The position numbers and the translations under genes are program-made. Positions 25,253 through 34,376 of a stretch of 64,000 nucleotides of DNA are shown here, piece after piece; the first letter of the stretch is position 1, and each line of letters opens with the position of its first letter. The notes under the pieces are model-generated. The model made no database searches. It was not told the DNA's origin and saw nothing but the letters and a program-made list of their open reading frames with translations. Origin of the DNA: Hominimerdicola alba. Lineage in GTDB: Bacteria > Bacillota > Clostridia > Oscillospirales > Ruminococcaceae. Location of the stretch: the NCBI RefSeq assembly GCF_900112155.1, contig NZ_FOKQ01000005.1, positions 62,001 to 126,000 on the forward strand. Direction: 5' to 3'.

Positions 25253-26812
25253 ATGTTTAAGAAAAAAATCGGCATTTATGCTTTGACACTCGTAATGGCA
25301 GCAGCCGGTATCACAGGCTGTTCGTCAGTTTCTGCGGATAGATCGGAAGGCAAAGGTAAAAAATCTGCTGCTGACGGTTCTGAGTCTTTCAGTGTAGTCT
25401 GCACAATATTTTCCGAGTACGATTGGACAAAAGAGATACTCGGCGATCATGCTGACAATGTGGAACTCACCTATCTTCTCGATAACGGCGTTGATCTTCA
25501 CAGCTATCAGCCAACTGCTGAGGATATTCTGAAGATAAGCACCTGCGACCTCTTCGTATATGTTGGCGGAGAGTCAGACGAATGGGTTGAAGATGTGCTT
25601 GAAACTTCACAGAACAAGGATATGAAGGTCATTAACCTCATGGAAGTTCTGGGTGACTCGGCAAAGGTGGAAGAACTCAAAGAGGGTATGCAGGAAAGCG
25701 AACATGAGCATGAGCACGAGCATAAGACCGACTTTGAAGACAGTGATGTAAAAGACCGTACCCTTGACGAATGGAACGGAAGCTGGCAGTCAACCTATCC
25801 CCTTCTGCTGGACGGTTCTCTTGATGAAGTTTGGGAGCACAAAGCCGAGGAAGATGACACCATGACAGCTGAGGACTACAAAAAGAAATACACCACCGCC
25901 TATGAAACCGACGCTGTGACAATCAATATCAACGCCCCCGAGGTGGAGTATGTGACAGCGGATAAGTCCATCAAGGCTGAGTATGATTACAGCGGATTCT
26001 ATATAAGGACAAAGGACGACGGCACCAAGCAGGTAAGGTATAAGTTTGAAAAGAAGTCCGGGGACGACAGCGCCGCTAAGTACATCGTATTCAGCGATCA
26101 CAACATCGAACCCTCCGAGCCCGAGCATTTCCACCTTTACAGCGGCAACGACGGCTTTGATACCCTCGTTGAAGAGGGCGATCACTTCCCTACCTACTAT
26201 CCCGCATCCCTGACTGCCGAAGATATCGTTGATGAAATGACAGGCGGACACGACCACAGCCACGAAGAAGAGGAAGAAGAATATGACGAGCACGTATGGC
26301 TCTCACTGAAAAACGCCATGGTACTCAGCGCAGAGATAGAGCAGAATCTTGAAGCTATCGATCCCAATAATGCCGATGATTACAAGGCTAATCTCGACAG
26401 CTACGTTGCAAAGCTCTCGGAGCTTGACAACAACTTCCAGACACTTGTTGACGGTTCTTCCGTAAAAACGCTGATATTCGGTGACAGATTCCCATTCCGT
26501 TATTTCGTTGATGATTACGGTCTTGATTATTTTGCTGCATTCATCGGCTGTTCCGCTGAAACGGAAGCAAGCTTCGATACCGTGGTATTTCTTGCAAATA
26601 AAGTAAAAGAGCTTGACAGCAAGACAATATTCACCCTTGAAAATTCAAGCAAGGATATCGCAAATACTATCATAAGCACTTCGGGCAAAGATGTTGATAT
26701 CGCTGAGCTGAACTCTCTCCAGTCAGTATCAAATGAAGATATCGGGAACGGCGCAAGCTATCTCTCACTTATGCAGAAGAATTACGATGTACTTGCAGGT
26801 GTTCTTAAATAA
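25253..26812 (+). CDS. Zinc-binding lipoprotein: ZnuA-type protein with ZinT domain nested inside
   Basis: 519 residues from ATG 25253, 9 nt after GGAGG. Lipobox ITGC gives Cys23. The ZnuA/TroA N-lobe is at about 50-145 (first ligand His in DLHSYQPTAEDI). A His/Glu stretch leads into a complete ZinT domain at about 165-330 (LDEWNGSWQSTYPLLLDG, KYIVFSDHNIEPSEPEHFHL, HFPTYYP). A second His/Glu stretch follows, then the ZnuA C-lobe (about 340-519; ligand His in DEHVWLSLKNA). The site that often holds the third ligand reads GDRFPF. In streptococcal AdcA the ZinT domain is at the C-terminus; here it replaces the His-rich loop within ZnuA. No permease or ATPase genes are adjacent. Confidence 0.9.
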   Translation: MFKKKIGIYALTLVMAAAGITGCSSVSADRSEGKGKKSAADGSESFSVVCTIFSEYDWTKEILGDHADNVELTYLLDNGVDLHSYQPTAEDILKISTCDLFVYVGGESDEWVEDVLETSQNKDMKVINLMEVLGDSAKVEELKEGMQESEHEHEHEHKTDFEDSDVKDRTLDEWNGSWQSTYPLLLDGSLDEVWEHKAEEDDTMTAEDYKKKYTTAYETDAVTININAPEVEYVTADKSIKAEYDYSGFYIRTKDDGTKQVRYKFEKKSGDDSAAKYIVFSDHNIEPSEPEHFHLYSGNDGFDTLVEEGDHFPTYYPASLTAEDIVDEMTGGHDHSHEEEEEEYDEHVWLSLKNAMVLSAEIEQNLEAIDPNNADDYKANLDSYVAKLSELDNNFQTLVDGSSVKTLIFGDRFPFRYFVDDYGLDYFAAFIGCSAETEASFDTVVFLANKVKELDSKTIFTLENSSKDIANTIISTSGKDVDIAELNSLQSVSNEDIGNGASYLSLMQKNYDVLAGVLK

Positions 26813-26857
26813 GATATACCGGGTATCTCAAAAAGCTGCGAAACAATACGAAAATAT

Positions 26858-26900
26858 GCCACCGCATCCGACCGCATACGGTCAGATGCGGTGGCTTTTT
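26858..26900 (+). terminator. Terminator of the zinc lipoprotein gene
   Basis: GCCACCGCAT pairs with ATGCGGTGGC, with an inner CCG/CGG stem, followed by T5. Confidence 0.85.
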
Positions 26901-26922
26901 ATGCTCAGGAGTATTTCCGGGC

Positions 26923-27014
26923 GGAATAAGTTAAATTAGTTAAAACAATGAATAACTTTATTACGAAAAATCTGTTCAAAAACTATTGAAATTTGTATGA
27001 TTTTATGGTATAAT
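26923..27014 (+). promoter_or_regulatory. Promoter region of the membrane GGDEF gene (copy 1 of a duplicated region)
   Basis: TTGAAA (26986-26991) and TATAAT (27009-27014) are 17 nt apart. TTCAAAAACTATTGAA forms an inverted repeat on the -35 box, and AAGTTA...TAACTT forms another upstream. The same layout and much of the same sequence occur before the gene at 28375. Confidence 0.75.
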
Positions 27015-27060
27015 AACATATAAATATACTATATCCTTTTACAGAAAGCGAAGTGATGAT

Positions 27061-28170
27061 ATGTATACCGACCAGCAATATAAAAAAGATCTTGCATTTA
27101 TTGAAAAAATAGATACGAAAGTATCTAAGAAGGTCGTGTTCTTTCTGTATTTTTTCCCGCTTGTCGCTTGTCTGGTGGCACACGCGCTTTATCTTGTGCT
27201 GTTTAACTTGGCAGATATACATTCAATGGTAAAATTCAACATTGGCAGCGTGAGCTTTTATGCTTTGCTGATAATCCTTGCCCGTTTTTTTAAGGAAAAG
27301 CTAAATCTGGTCTATGCTTCAATGATAGAGATAATCCTTCATGCGGTAGCGGCAACAGTATGCGTGGGACTGAAACCCGATTTCTGTATGTTCCTGCTTA
27401 TGATAATACCACTGGCATTTCTGGTACCCAATAAAAACAAGATCATACCATTCGCAATAATGTTAATATCCGTGCCGACCTACGGACTGCTGAGATTCAT
27501 CTATATTATTCCCGGACGTGAGCGTTATGATATGAGCGGATCATCATACACGAACGTATTTTATGCCATAAATATTCTGATAGGCTCTTTTGTGCTTATA
27601 TACGTAGCATTGATATTTACCTGTATGAATTACTATTATGAATGCAAGGCGAGAATTCAGAACGAACAGCTAAGAATAATGGCTTCCACCGATCCCCTTA
27701 CAAAGCTGAACAACCGCCGTGAAATGGGCAGGATACTTAATAATGTCGTTAACGAGAGCCGCAAAAAACAAAAAAACTACATCGTTGGCATTGGCGATAT
27801 CGATGATTTTAAGAAGATCAACGACAGTTACGGTCACGATATCGGTGATGACGTGCTTTCAAATGTAGCAAAGATCATTACAGATAATATAGACAGCAGA
27901 GGATACGTGGCAAGATGGGGCGGTGAAGAATTCCTGTTTGTGCTGCCGTGTTCTGAACTGGCAGATGGGATGGTCTGCTCCGACAATATAGTACGCAGTG
28001 TCAGAAAACAGCGATTCAAGATAGGAAGTAAAGAATTCTCTGTCACTATGACGATAGGTATATGTGAGGGACACCCTGAAAACAACGTAGAAAAAGTGAT
28101 AAGCCGTGCTGACAGCAGGCTGTACAAAGGCAAACACAGCGGCAAGGACCGCGTGGTCAGCGCTGATTAG
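27061..28170 (+). CDS. Membrane-bound diguanylate cyclase (GGDEF)
   Basis: 369 residues. About six hydrophobic segments (roughly 25-205) precede a cytoplasmic GGDEF domain with DPLTKLNNRREM at its start and a canonical motif at 287-291 (WGGEEF). The late TIGICEGHPENNVEKVISRAD segment is also typical. It should make cyclic di-GMP. No known sensor domain is recognised in the membrane part. It shares a near-duplicate promoter region with the next gene, which also has a GGDEF-type domain, so both are probably controlled together. Confidence 0.9.
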   Translation: MYTDQQYKKDLAFIEKIDTKVSKKVVFFLYFFPLVACLVAHALYLVLFNLADIHSMVKFNIGSVSFYALLIILARFFKEKLNLVYASMIEIILHAVAATVCVGLKPDFCMFLLMIIPLAFLVPNKNKIIPFAIMLISVPTYGLLRFIYIIPGRERYDMSGSSYTNVFYAINILIGSFVLIYVALIFTCMNYYYECKARIQNEQLRIMASTDPLTKLNNRREMGRILNNVVNESRKKQKNYIVGIGDIDDFKKINDSYGHDIGDDVLSNVAKIITDNIDSRGYVARWGGEEFLFVLPCSELADGMVCSDNIVRSVRKQRFKIGSKEFSVTMTIGICEGHPENNVEKVISRADSRLYKGKHSGKDRVVSAD

Positions 28171-28271
28171 CCACTTCACGCTGATCGAAATAATCGAATA
28201 TATATCCCGCCGCAGAAAAAAATCTGCCGCGGGATATTTTTCTAATTCAGACAAATCAGGACATCTATAAT

Positions 28272-28354
28272 TGAATAAGTTAAAAGAATGAATAACTTAA
28301 ATTCAAAAAATTCGTTCAAAGTCTATTGAAAAATCTGTGAATATATGGTATAAT
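28272..28354 (+). promoter_or_regulatory. Promoter region of the second LacI-type/GGDEF gene (copy 2)
   Basis: TTGAAA (28326-28331) and TATAAT (28349-28354) are 17 nt apart. AATAAGTTAAA, AATGAATAACTT, GTTCAAA, CTATTGAAA and TATGGTATAAT occur in the same order as at 26923-27014. Confidence 0.75.
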
Positions 28355-28374
28355 ATAGCAAAGGTGGTGAAACC

Positions 28375-30231
28375 ATGATAAACGGCAAAAAAATTATAGC
28401 CCTATGCACATCGAGAATATACGATTCTCAGCAGCATAGTTACATAAAAAAGCTGAACAAGCGCCTGAATGACCTTGATATGCGCCTGTTCATTTACACG
28501 CTTAATATGGACCTTTATTGGAACGAAGACACGACCAATTCAGAGGCAGGCGTTTTTGATCTTATTCCATATGACCGCATCGACGCCGTTGTACTCATGG
28601 ACGAGAAGATAAAGAGCAGGACCGTCAGCAGCAGTATTATCGCGCAGGCACGGTTCAATTCCGTTCCCGTTATTGTGGTCGATGCCGAATACGAAGGCTC
28701 CACCAATGTTTACTACAACTACACAGCAGGCTTTGAAAAAGTCGTCCGCCATGTTATAGAAGATCACGGCGTGACCAGATCACATTTCATGGCAGGAATC
28801 AGGAACAACCATTTCTCCGATGAGAGGCTTAACTGCTACAAAAAAGTACTGAAAGAGAACGGTCTCCCCTTTGATGAAAGCATGGTAAGCTACGGTGAAT
28901 TCTGGGCTGTGCCTACACGTGAGGCTATGAGAAAGCTGCTTGAACGTGATGAACTTCCACAAGCTATAATATGTGCTAACGATATAATGGCGATAAACGT
29001 CATGGATGTACTTACGGAAGCGAATATCCGTATACCCGAGGATATTATCGTTACAGGATTTGACGGAATACTTGAAGGCGATATATGTTCTCCTACGCTG
29101 ACTACCGCTTCATGCAGCAGCACACAGCTTGCAAATGCCGTAACAAAGGCTATCACCTCAAGGCTCAATGGAGAAAAATGCGAAAACATAGCTGTTGTTC
29201 CCGAATTTATGCCGAAGAGATCCTGCGGCTGTGCAGGCTGTCCCTCAGACGATAATGTAACAAACAGCTTCAATATCGGTTTCTACCGATACGAAGACGA
29301 TATGCGAGTGCTTTATGAGATGTCCGTAAAGATGCAGCTGTCCGAATCCATAGAGTCTGCCGTACACTGTATGCGCGGCGATAAGACGGAAGAGATGTGC
29401 TGTATCATCAGCAAGAACTGCCTTTTGACAGACCGTAATTTCTTCCTTGAAGATACGGAAATGGATATGAGCGATATGTGTGTGATATATGACTCATACC
29501 ACTATCCCGACGAGATAAAGGATTTCGATGCGGAAAACATAGCCCCGGGCATAGAAAGCCTGATCGAAAGCCACTACCCGCTGATATTCAATATCCTTGA
29601 CTATCTTAACAAGCCCTTCGGATATACCGTATTCTCCTACCATAGATACGACATAACCGAATATTCAAAGTCGGCAAGTGTCACCAACACCCTTAATCTT
29701 GGCTTGGGCGGACTTATGACCCTGCGCTATCAGCGGTTTTTATCCAGCAAGATAGCACAGATGTACCTCAATGACAATCTGACAGGGCTGTATAACAGGC
29801 AGGGCTTCAAGGCAGTCATTGACAGCGAGCTGGAAAAGCCTGTGAATTTCGGCAAACAGCTTACAGTGCTTATGCTGGATATCGACGGACTGAAGTACAT
29901 AAACGACAACCACGGTCACGATGCAGGCGACAAGGCGATAGCTAAGGGCGCTTCAGCACTGAAAGAGGCTTGTCCCCCCGATGCATACTGTGTGCGCTTC
30001 GGCGGAGATGAGATGTTCGCGCTGATAATAGGCGAATGTAACAGCGATACGATAATATCACAGATAAACTCAATACTGGAAGAAAGCAGCAAAAACGAGG
30101 AATTCGAGATAAAAGCCAGCTGCGGCGCATTTTCTCAGCCCATAACTCAGGGCATGGATCTCAATAGTGTCATCAAGCGTGCAGACGAGCAGATGTATGA
30201 GATAAAGAAAGCCCGCAAACAGCACAAATAA
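28375..30231 (+). CDS. LacI-type ligand-binding domain fused to degenerate GGDEF domain
   Basis: 618 residues, paralogous to the protein at 7705-9654. Residues about 1-280 form a LacI-type sensor domain (KKIIALCTSRIYDSQQHSYI, LPQAIICANDIMAINVMDVL, IPEDIIVTGFDGILEGD) without a helix-turn-helix. A Cys-rich link CGCAGC follows, as in the paralogue (CGC). The GGDEF-type domain (about 455-610) has NDNLTGLYNRQGF and GLKYINDNHGHDAGDKA, but the signature at 543-547 reads GGDEM. Phe-to-Met may lower or change activity. ATG 28375 follows AAAGGTGGTGAAACC. An IS remnant begins 18 nt after the stop. Confidence 0.87.
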   Translation: MINGKKIIALCTSRIYDSQQHSYIKKLNKRLNDLDMRLFIYTLNMDLYWNEDTTNSEAGVFDLIPYDRIDAVVLMDEKIKSRTVSSSIIAQARFNSVPVIVVDAEYEGSTNVYYNYTAGFEKVVRHVIEDHGVTRSHFMAGIRNNHFSDERLNCYKKVLKENGLPFDESMVSYGEFWAVPTREAMRKLLERDELPQAIICANDIMAINVMDVLTEANIRIPEDIIVTGFDGILEGDICSPTLTTASCSSTQLANAVTKAITSRLNGEKCENIAVVPEFMPKRSCGCAGCPSDDNVTNSFNIGFYRYEDDMRVLYEMSVKMQLSESIESAVHCMRGDKTEEMCCIISKNCLLTDRNFFLEDTEMDMSDMCVIYDSYHYPDEIKDFDAENIAPGIESLIESHYPLIFNILDYLNKPFGYTVFSYHRYDITEYSKSASVTNTLNLGLGGLMTLRYQRFLSSKIAQMYLNDNLTGLYNRQGFKAVIDSELEKPVNFGKQLTVLMLDIDGLKYINDNHGHDAGDKAIAKGASALKEACPPDAYCVRFGGDEMFALIIGECNSDTIISQINSILEESSKNEEFEIKASCGAFSQPITQGMDLNSVIKRADEQMYEIKKARKQHK

Positions 30232-30288
30232 TTCAAGGCGTATGCATGAATTGAACCGAACCATAAAAAACGTACAATGGCAAAAAAG

Positions 30289-30321
30289 ACCTCCTATGGT
30301 ATAATTAAAACCATAGGAGGT
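30289..30321 (+). other. Hairpin covering the orfA ribosome-binding site of the IS
   Basis: ACCTCCTATGGT (30289-30300) is perfectly complementary to ACCATAGGAGGT (30310-30321). The 3' arm contains the AGGAGG of orfA, and the loop contains ATAATT. Read-through transcripts from outside would fold and hide the ribosome-binding site. Confidence 0.6.
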
Positions 30322-30327
30322 TTTGTT

Positions 30328-30548
30328 ATGGCAAGAAGTTACAGACACATACAGCAGTATGAGAAAGAAATATTTGAACTTAAGGAACAATGACTAACGC
30401 ATAAGGAAGTTGGGGACAGACTTGGATTTACACGAACACAGATCAAGAAATTTATAGAAAGACAGCACAAGAAGAAAGGGAAAACAATCGGTTAAAAATG
30501 GAAAATGAGCTTATGCGGGATTTTCTCTCGCTTACAGAAAGGAAGTGA
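30328..30548 (+). pseudogene. IS3-family orfA (helix-turn-helix protein), broken
   Basis: MARSYRHIQQYEKEIFELKEQ is cut by TGA at 30391-30393 and continues as LTHKEVGDRLGFTRTQIKKF, the expected helix-turn-helix region. A frameshift or deletion near 30480 moves the end (RLKMENELMRDFLSLTERK) into another frame, stopping at 30546-30548. This is much shorter than an intact orfA. Confidence 0.8.
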
Positions 30549-31398
30549 GACCGGAGGTAAAATATCTTGTTATCTACCGTCACAAAGACAAATACAGCAT
30601 CAGCGAGATGTGCAGATTCTTTGAAGTATCACGCAGCGGCTATTACGGCTTTGTTAAGCGTATGGACAAGCCTGCAAAGGATCTTGAACTATCCGAGCTT
30701 ATCAGGGAGTGTCAAGCAGAGACAAAGCAGACATACGGCTATCGACGTGTTGCGATATGGCTTGAACGCCATGGCGCACACCATAACCCTAAGATCATAC
30801 TACGTATAATGAATAAGTACAGCCTTCTCTCCGTTGTCAGACGAAGAAGATACTGCAATTACAGTCAGGCTTTGCACAGATACGATAATCTTCTTAACCG
30901 TGATTTTAACGCTGACAGACCTAATCAGAAGTGGGTGACTGATATATCATACATCAGAACATCACAGGGCTTTCTGTATCTCTCGGTGATCAGAGACCTT
31001 TATGACCGCAGCATAGTTGCATACAAGACTTCTACCGTTCAGAACATAAACCTTGTTCTGAACACGATAAAAGCAGCGAAGGCTAAAGAAAAAGTCACTG
31101 CAGAGTTGCAGCTCCACAGTGACCAAGGGTTTCAATACACTTCACAACCGTATTTTAACCTAACTAAAGCATATCACATTACGCCATCGATGTCAAGACG
31201 AGGGAATCCATATGCAATGCTTTAGCAGAAAATTTCTTTTCTATACTCAAAACCGAATGCATTTACAGTATGAAGATAAAGACTTTTGCAGAAGCAAAGC
31301 AGCTCATTGATGATTACATATACTTTTACAATCACCAATGCATTCAACTCAAAACAAAACTGACTCCGCTTGAATTGCGAAGCCAGTTTGTTGCTTGA
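30545..31398 (+). pseudogene. IS3-family orfB transposase (DDE), frameshifted
   Basis: The frame starts at GTG 30545 overlapping the orfA stop (GTGA). It shows the HTH_21 region, catalytic Asp in WVTDISYI and Asp in LHSDQGFQYTS. After GNPYA a one-base deletion near 31213 (expected GNPYDNALAENF) ends the frame at 31225. The rest, ENFFSILKTECIYSMKIK to LELRSQFVA, with the catalytic Glu, follows in another frame to 31398. A programmed frameshift is normal between orfA and orfB, not here, so the transposase is dead. Confidence 0.88.
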
Positions 31399-31479
31399 TT
31401 CAATTATCATAGGGGCTTTTTTGTGCTGTACGCACAATGTGGGGCGGTTCAATTTTCCATCCTCTTTGACAGCTTATTA

Positions 31480-31725
31480 TCAGTCCTGAAGATAATTCTT
31501 CACAAGTGCCTGAAGCAGTTCATCTCGGTCAATATGACGAATTAGACTTCTGGCATTATTATATGTGGTTATGTAGGTGGGATCCTCGGAGAGGATATAT
31601 CCTACTATCTGATTTACAGGATTATAGCCCTTTTCTTTCAGCGCATCATATACTTCCGTCAATGTCTTTTTAAGTTCGGATTCCTTATCACGCTGAAGCG
31701 AAAATTCCATTGTTCTGTCGTTCAT
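31480..31725 (-). CDS. ireB: IreB family regulatory phosphoprotein
   Basis: 81 residues from ATG 31725, just after AAGGAGATGAATCAT; upstream ATGs overlap that site or lie outside it. The whole length matches the UPF0297/IreB family: [61 protein letters not shown]. In Enterococcus, IreB is a target of the kinase IreK and affects cell-wall stress and cephalosporin resistance. In many Firmicutes it is beside ruvX (yrrK) or alaS; here it lies after pheT with its own promoter. Confidence 0.93.
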   Translation of the reverse strand: MNDRTMEFSLQRDKESELKKTLTEVYDALKEKGYNPVNQIVGYILSEDPTYITTYNNARSLIRHIDRDELLQALVKNYLQD

Positions 31726-31794
31726 ATGATTCATCTCCTTGCTATACAGGATCACACCGCTGCGTTACCGCGGGCGTATATGTTCCTTTTTATT

Positions 31795-31823
31795 ATTATA
31801 CTCTATTTTTTGGAAAATAACAA
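31795..31823 (-). promoter_or_regulatory. Promoter of ireB
   Basis: On the minus strand TTGTTA (31818-31823) and TATAAT (31795-31800) are 17 nt apart. No terminator separates it from pheT, so read-through from pheT is also possible. Confidence 0.65.
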
Positions 31824-31885
31824 GGGGTATAATGAATTTTATCAAATTTGCACAATTTTCGCAACAGAATTTTTACAATTAATAT

Positions 31886-34300
31886 TTATCTCAGCTCTGC
31901 TCCGATAGCAGAAAGCTCCTTGATAGCCTTTTCCATTGCCTTATCAGCCTGATCATCGGTCAGTGTACCTTCGAGAGATCTCATGGAAATGGAGTAAGAA
32001 ACTGACTTCTTGCCTGCTTCGATCTGCTCACCTCTGTATACATCGAAGAGGGTAACGCTTTCGAGTATGCCGCCAACAGCTTTCTTGATAGCCTTCTCAA
32101 GTGCTGCAGCGGGAACTTCTTCATCGCATACAACAGAGAGGTCTCTTGTGGATGCAGGGAACTTAGGCAGAGGCTTGTAAGTCTTGGTATCGCAGGAAAG
32201 CTCCATCAGCTCAGGGATATTTATCTTGCCTATGTAAGTTCTTGCTTCGATGCCGTAGTTCTCCATAACCTTGGGGTGGAGCTCACCGATCATACCTACC
32301 TGCTTGCCATCGACCTTGATAACAGCGCATCTGCCGGGGTGGAATGCGGAAACTTCGGGGAACTCGCAGTTCTCATCGGGTCTCTCGTACTCAACCTCAT
32401 CAACGCCAACTGCATTCAGCAGACCTTCTGCCATACCCTTGAGGGTGTAGAAATCAGCGGAACTGTCGGTGGTATCATAGAAACCGAAACCAAGTCTCAT
32501 AGGCTCGTTGGGGAGAACTTCACCTTCAACAGGGATATATTCGTTACCCATCTCGAAAACATAGCACTCGGGGTTACGATAGCTGAAATTCCTTGCAACA
32601 ACTTCCAGAACAGAGGGAACGATAGTTGTTCTCATAACGCTGGTATCCTCGCCGAGAGGATTCATTATAGTAACGGTATTTCTCAGCTTGCTGTCAGCAG
32701 GAAGAGCTATCTTATCGAAATACTTGGGCGAAATGAAAGAGAATGTCTCGATCTCGTTGAGACCCATTGAGAGCATTGCTGCCTTTACCTTGCGCTCGTA
32801 GTTCTGCTTAGGAGTACGCTGTGCGTTTGCTACACCTCTGATTATGGTATCGGGAATGCTGTTGTAGCCGTAGATACGCGCAACTTCCTCAGCGATATCA
32901 GCCTTGCATCCGATGTCAACTCTGAACCAGGGAGCGTATACTCTGCCATCCTTAACGGTGAATTCCAGCTTATTGAGAATGTCGATCATCTCAGCTTCGG
33001 GGATATCTGTTCCGAGGAACTTGTTTATCCAGTCAGCGCTGAACTCAACATTAAGGGGAGTTTCGTTCTGATAATTCTCATCGATGACAGTCTTTACAAC
33101 TTCACCAGCGCCCAGCTCTTCAACAAGCTGGCAAGCTCTCATGAGGGCTTCATAACACTCGTGGGGGTCAAGACCCTTATCGTATCTTGAGGAAGCATCT
33201 GTTCTCATGCGGAGCTTCTTAGCAGTTGTAGCAACGCTTGCACCGTCGAAGCAGGCAGATTCAAATACAACAGTGGTAGTATCGTCCATGATACCGCTGT
33301 ACTCTCCGCCCATAACACCTGCTACCGCAACAGGCTTCTTAGCATCAGCGATGACCAGCATTTCCTCTGAAAGCTCTCTCTCGATGCCATCAAGAGTTGT
33401 TATCTTTTCGCCCTGCTTTGCATTGCGGACATTTATCTCAGCGCCCTCAACATATCTCAGGTCGAAAGCGTGCATGGGTCTGCCGTATTCCAGCATTACG
33501 TAGTTTGTGATATCAACGAAATTGTTGATAGGACGCACACCGCTGGCACGGAGTCTTTCTCTCATCCATCTGGGAGAAGGACCTATCTTTACGTTCTTTA
33601 CAACAGCGCCGATATATCTCTTACAGAGGTCGGTGTTGTGTATCTTGACTTTCAGCATTTCATTGATATCGCCGTCGATACCCTTGAATTCAGGCTTCTT
33701 GACTTTCAGCTCCTTGTCAAAAGTTGCTGCTGTCTCTCTTGCAAGACCGATAACGGACATACAATCGGGACGGTTGGATGTTATCTCGAATTCAACGGTA
33801 GTATCGTTGAAGCCGATAGCTTCGCGGATATCCTTGCCTATTGTTTTGTCGCAATCATCGCCCAGAATGAAAATACCGTCTTCGATAGCGTAGGGGAAAT
33901 CGTGCACGGAAAGACCCAGTTCACCCAGAGAGCAGAGCATACCGTTTGAAGCCTCGCCTCTCAGCTTGCCCTTTGTGATCTTTACTGTCTTGCCCTCGTG
34001 AAGTACGGTGGACTTGTGCTTTGCAACGGGAACGAAATCGTCCTTTTTAACGTTCTGTGCACCTGTAACTATCTGAACGAGAGCGCCCTCGCCAACGTCC
34101 AGCTGACAGATGAACATATGGTCAGAATTGGGGTGAGGAACTATCTCCTTGACCTGACCTACTACAACATTCTCCAGATAATCGCCCTCAACGCCGTAGC
34201 ACTCCACCTTGGAGCCTGAAAGGGTTATACCCGAAACAAAATCCTTTATAGGCATATCGCAGTCAACATAATCTGCGAGCCATCTCATTGAAAGATCCAT
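31886..34300 (-). CDS. pheT: Phenylalanyl-tRNA synthetase beta subunit
   Basis: 804 residues, normal length. Domains in order: EMAP/tRNA-binding-like N-terminal region (about 40-150, VVGQVKEIVPHPNSDHMFIC), B3/4 editing region (RPINNFVDITNYVMLEYGRPMHAFD), B5 (about 400-475), the catalytic-like core, and the C-terminal ferredoxin-fold anticodon-binding domain (FPASTRDLSVVCDEEVP). It forms the alpha2-beta2 enzyme that charges tRNA-Phe with the PheS subunit encoded at 36199-37218. The two genes are normally adjacent; here about 1.9 kb with three intact genes lies between them. The ribosome-binding site is GGAGG before the ATG at 34300. Confidence 0.96.
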   Translation of the reverse strand: MDLSMRWLADYVDCDMPIKDFVSGITLSGSKVECYGVEGDYLENVVVGQVKEIVPHPNSDHMFICQLDVGEGALVQIVTGAQNVKKDDFVPVAKHKSTVLHEGKTVKITKGKLRGEASNGMLCSLGELGLSVHDFPYAIEDGIFILGDDCDKTIGKDIREAIGFNDTTVEFEITSNRPDCMSVIGLARETAATFDKELKVKKPEFKGIDGDINEMLKVKIHNTDLCKRYIGAVVKNVKIGPSPRWMRERLRASGVRPINNFVDITNYVMLEYGRPMHAFDLRYVEGAEINVRNAKQGEKITTLDGIERELSEEMLVIADAKKPVAVAGVMGGEYSGIMDDTTTVVFESACFDGASVATTAKKLRMRTDASSRYDKGLDPHECYEALMRACQLVEELGAGEVVKTVIDENYQNETPLNVEFSADWINKFLGTDIPEAEMIDILNKLEFTVKDGRVYAPWFRVDIGCKADIAEEVARIYGYNSIPDTIIRGVANAQRTPKQNYERKVKAAMLSMGLNEIETFSFISPKYFDKIALPADSKLRNTVTIMNPLGEDTSVMRTTIVPSVLEVVARNFSYRNPECYVFEMGNEYIPVEGEVLPNEPMRLGFGFYDTTDSSADFYTLKGMAEGLLNAVGVDEVEYERPDENCEFPEVSAFHPGRCAVIKVDGKQVGMIGELHPKVMENYGIEARTYIGKINIPELMELSCDTKTYKPLPKFPASTRDLSVVCDEEVPAAALEKAIKKAVGGILESVTLFDVYRGEQIEAGKKSVSYSISMRSLEGTLTDDQADKAMEKAIKELSAIGAELR

Positions 34301-34376
34301 TTATTTATCCTCCGTTTAAATTATTTTTATTTCCAAGCCAGCCGCAACTCTGGCGACTGAACCATACATACGTTTT

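Larger units (their letters stand above)
30249..31454 (+). mobile_element. Degenerate IS3-family insertion sequence
   Basis: Terminal inverted repeats AATTGAACCG (30249-30258) and CGGTTCAATT (31445-31454) bound an element with the usual orfA/orfB arrangement. Both frames are broken: orfA by a stop and a frameshift, orfB by a one-base deletion. No target-site duplication could be seen. It is close to the end of the LacI/GGDEF gene but does not interrupt it. Confidence 0.85.

Noticed and set aside
31205-31225. Programmed frameshift in the IS orfB
   Set aside because: IS3 frameshifting happens between orfA and orfB. Here the change falls in the conserved GNPYDNA region and is a plain one-base deletion, and orfA is also broken.
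30244-31459. Target-site duplication flanking the IS
   Set aside because: Bases next to the inverted repeats do not match on the two sides for any of the likely end points.
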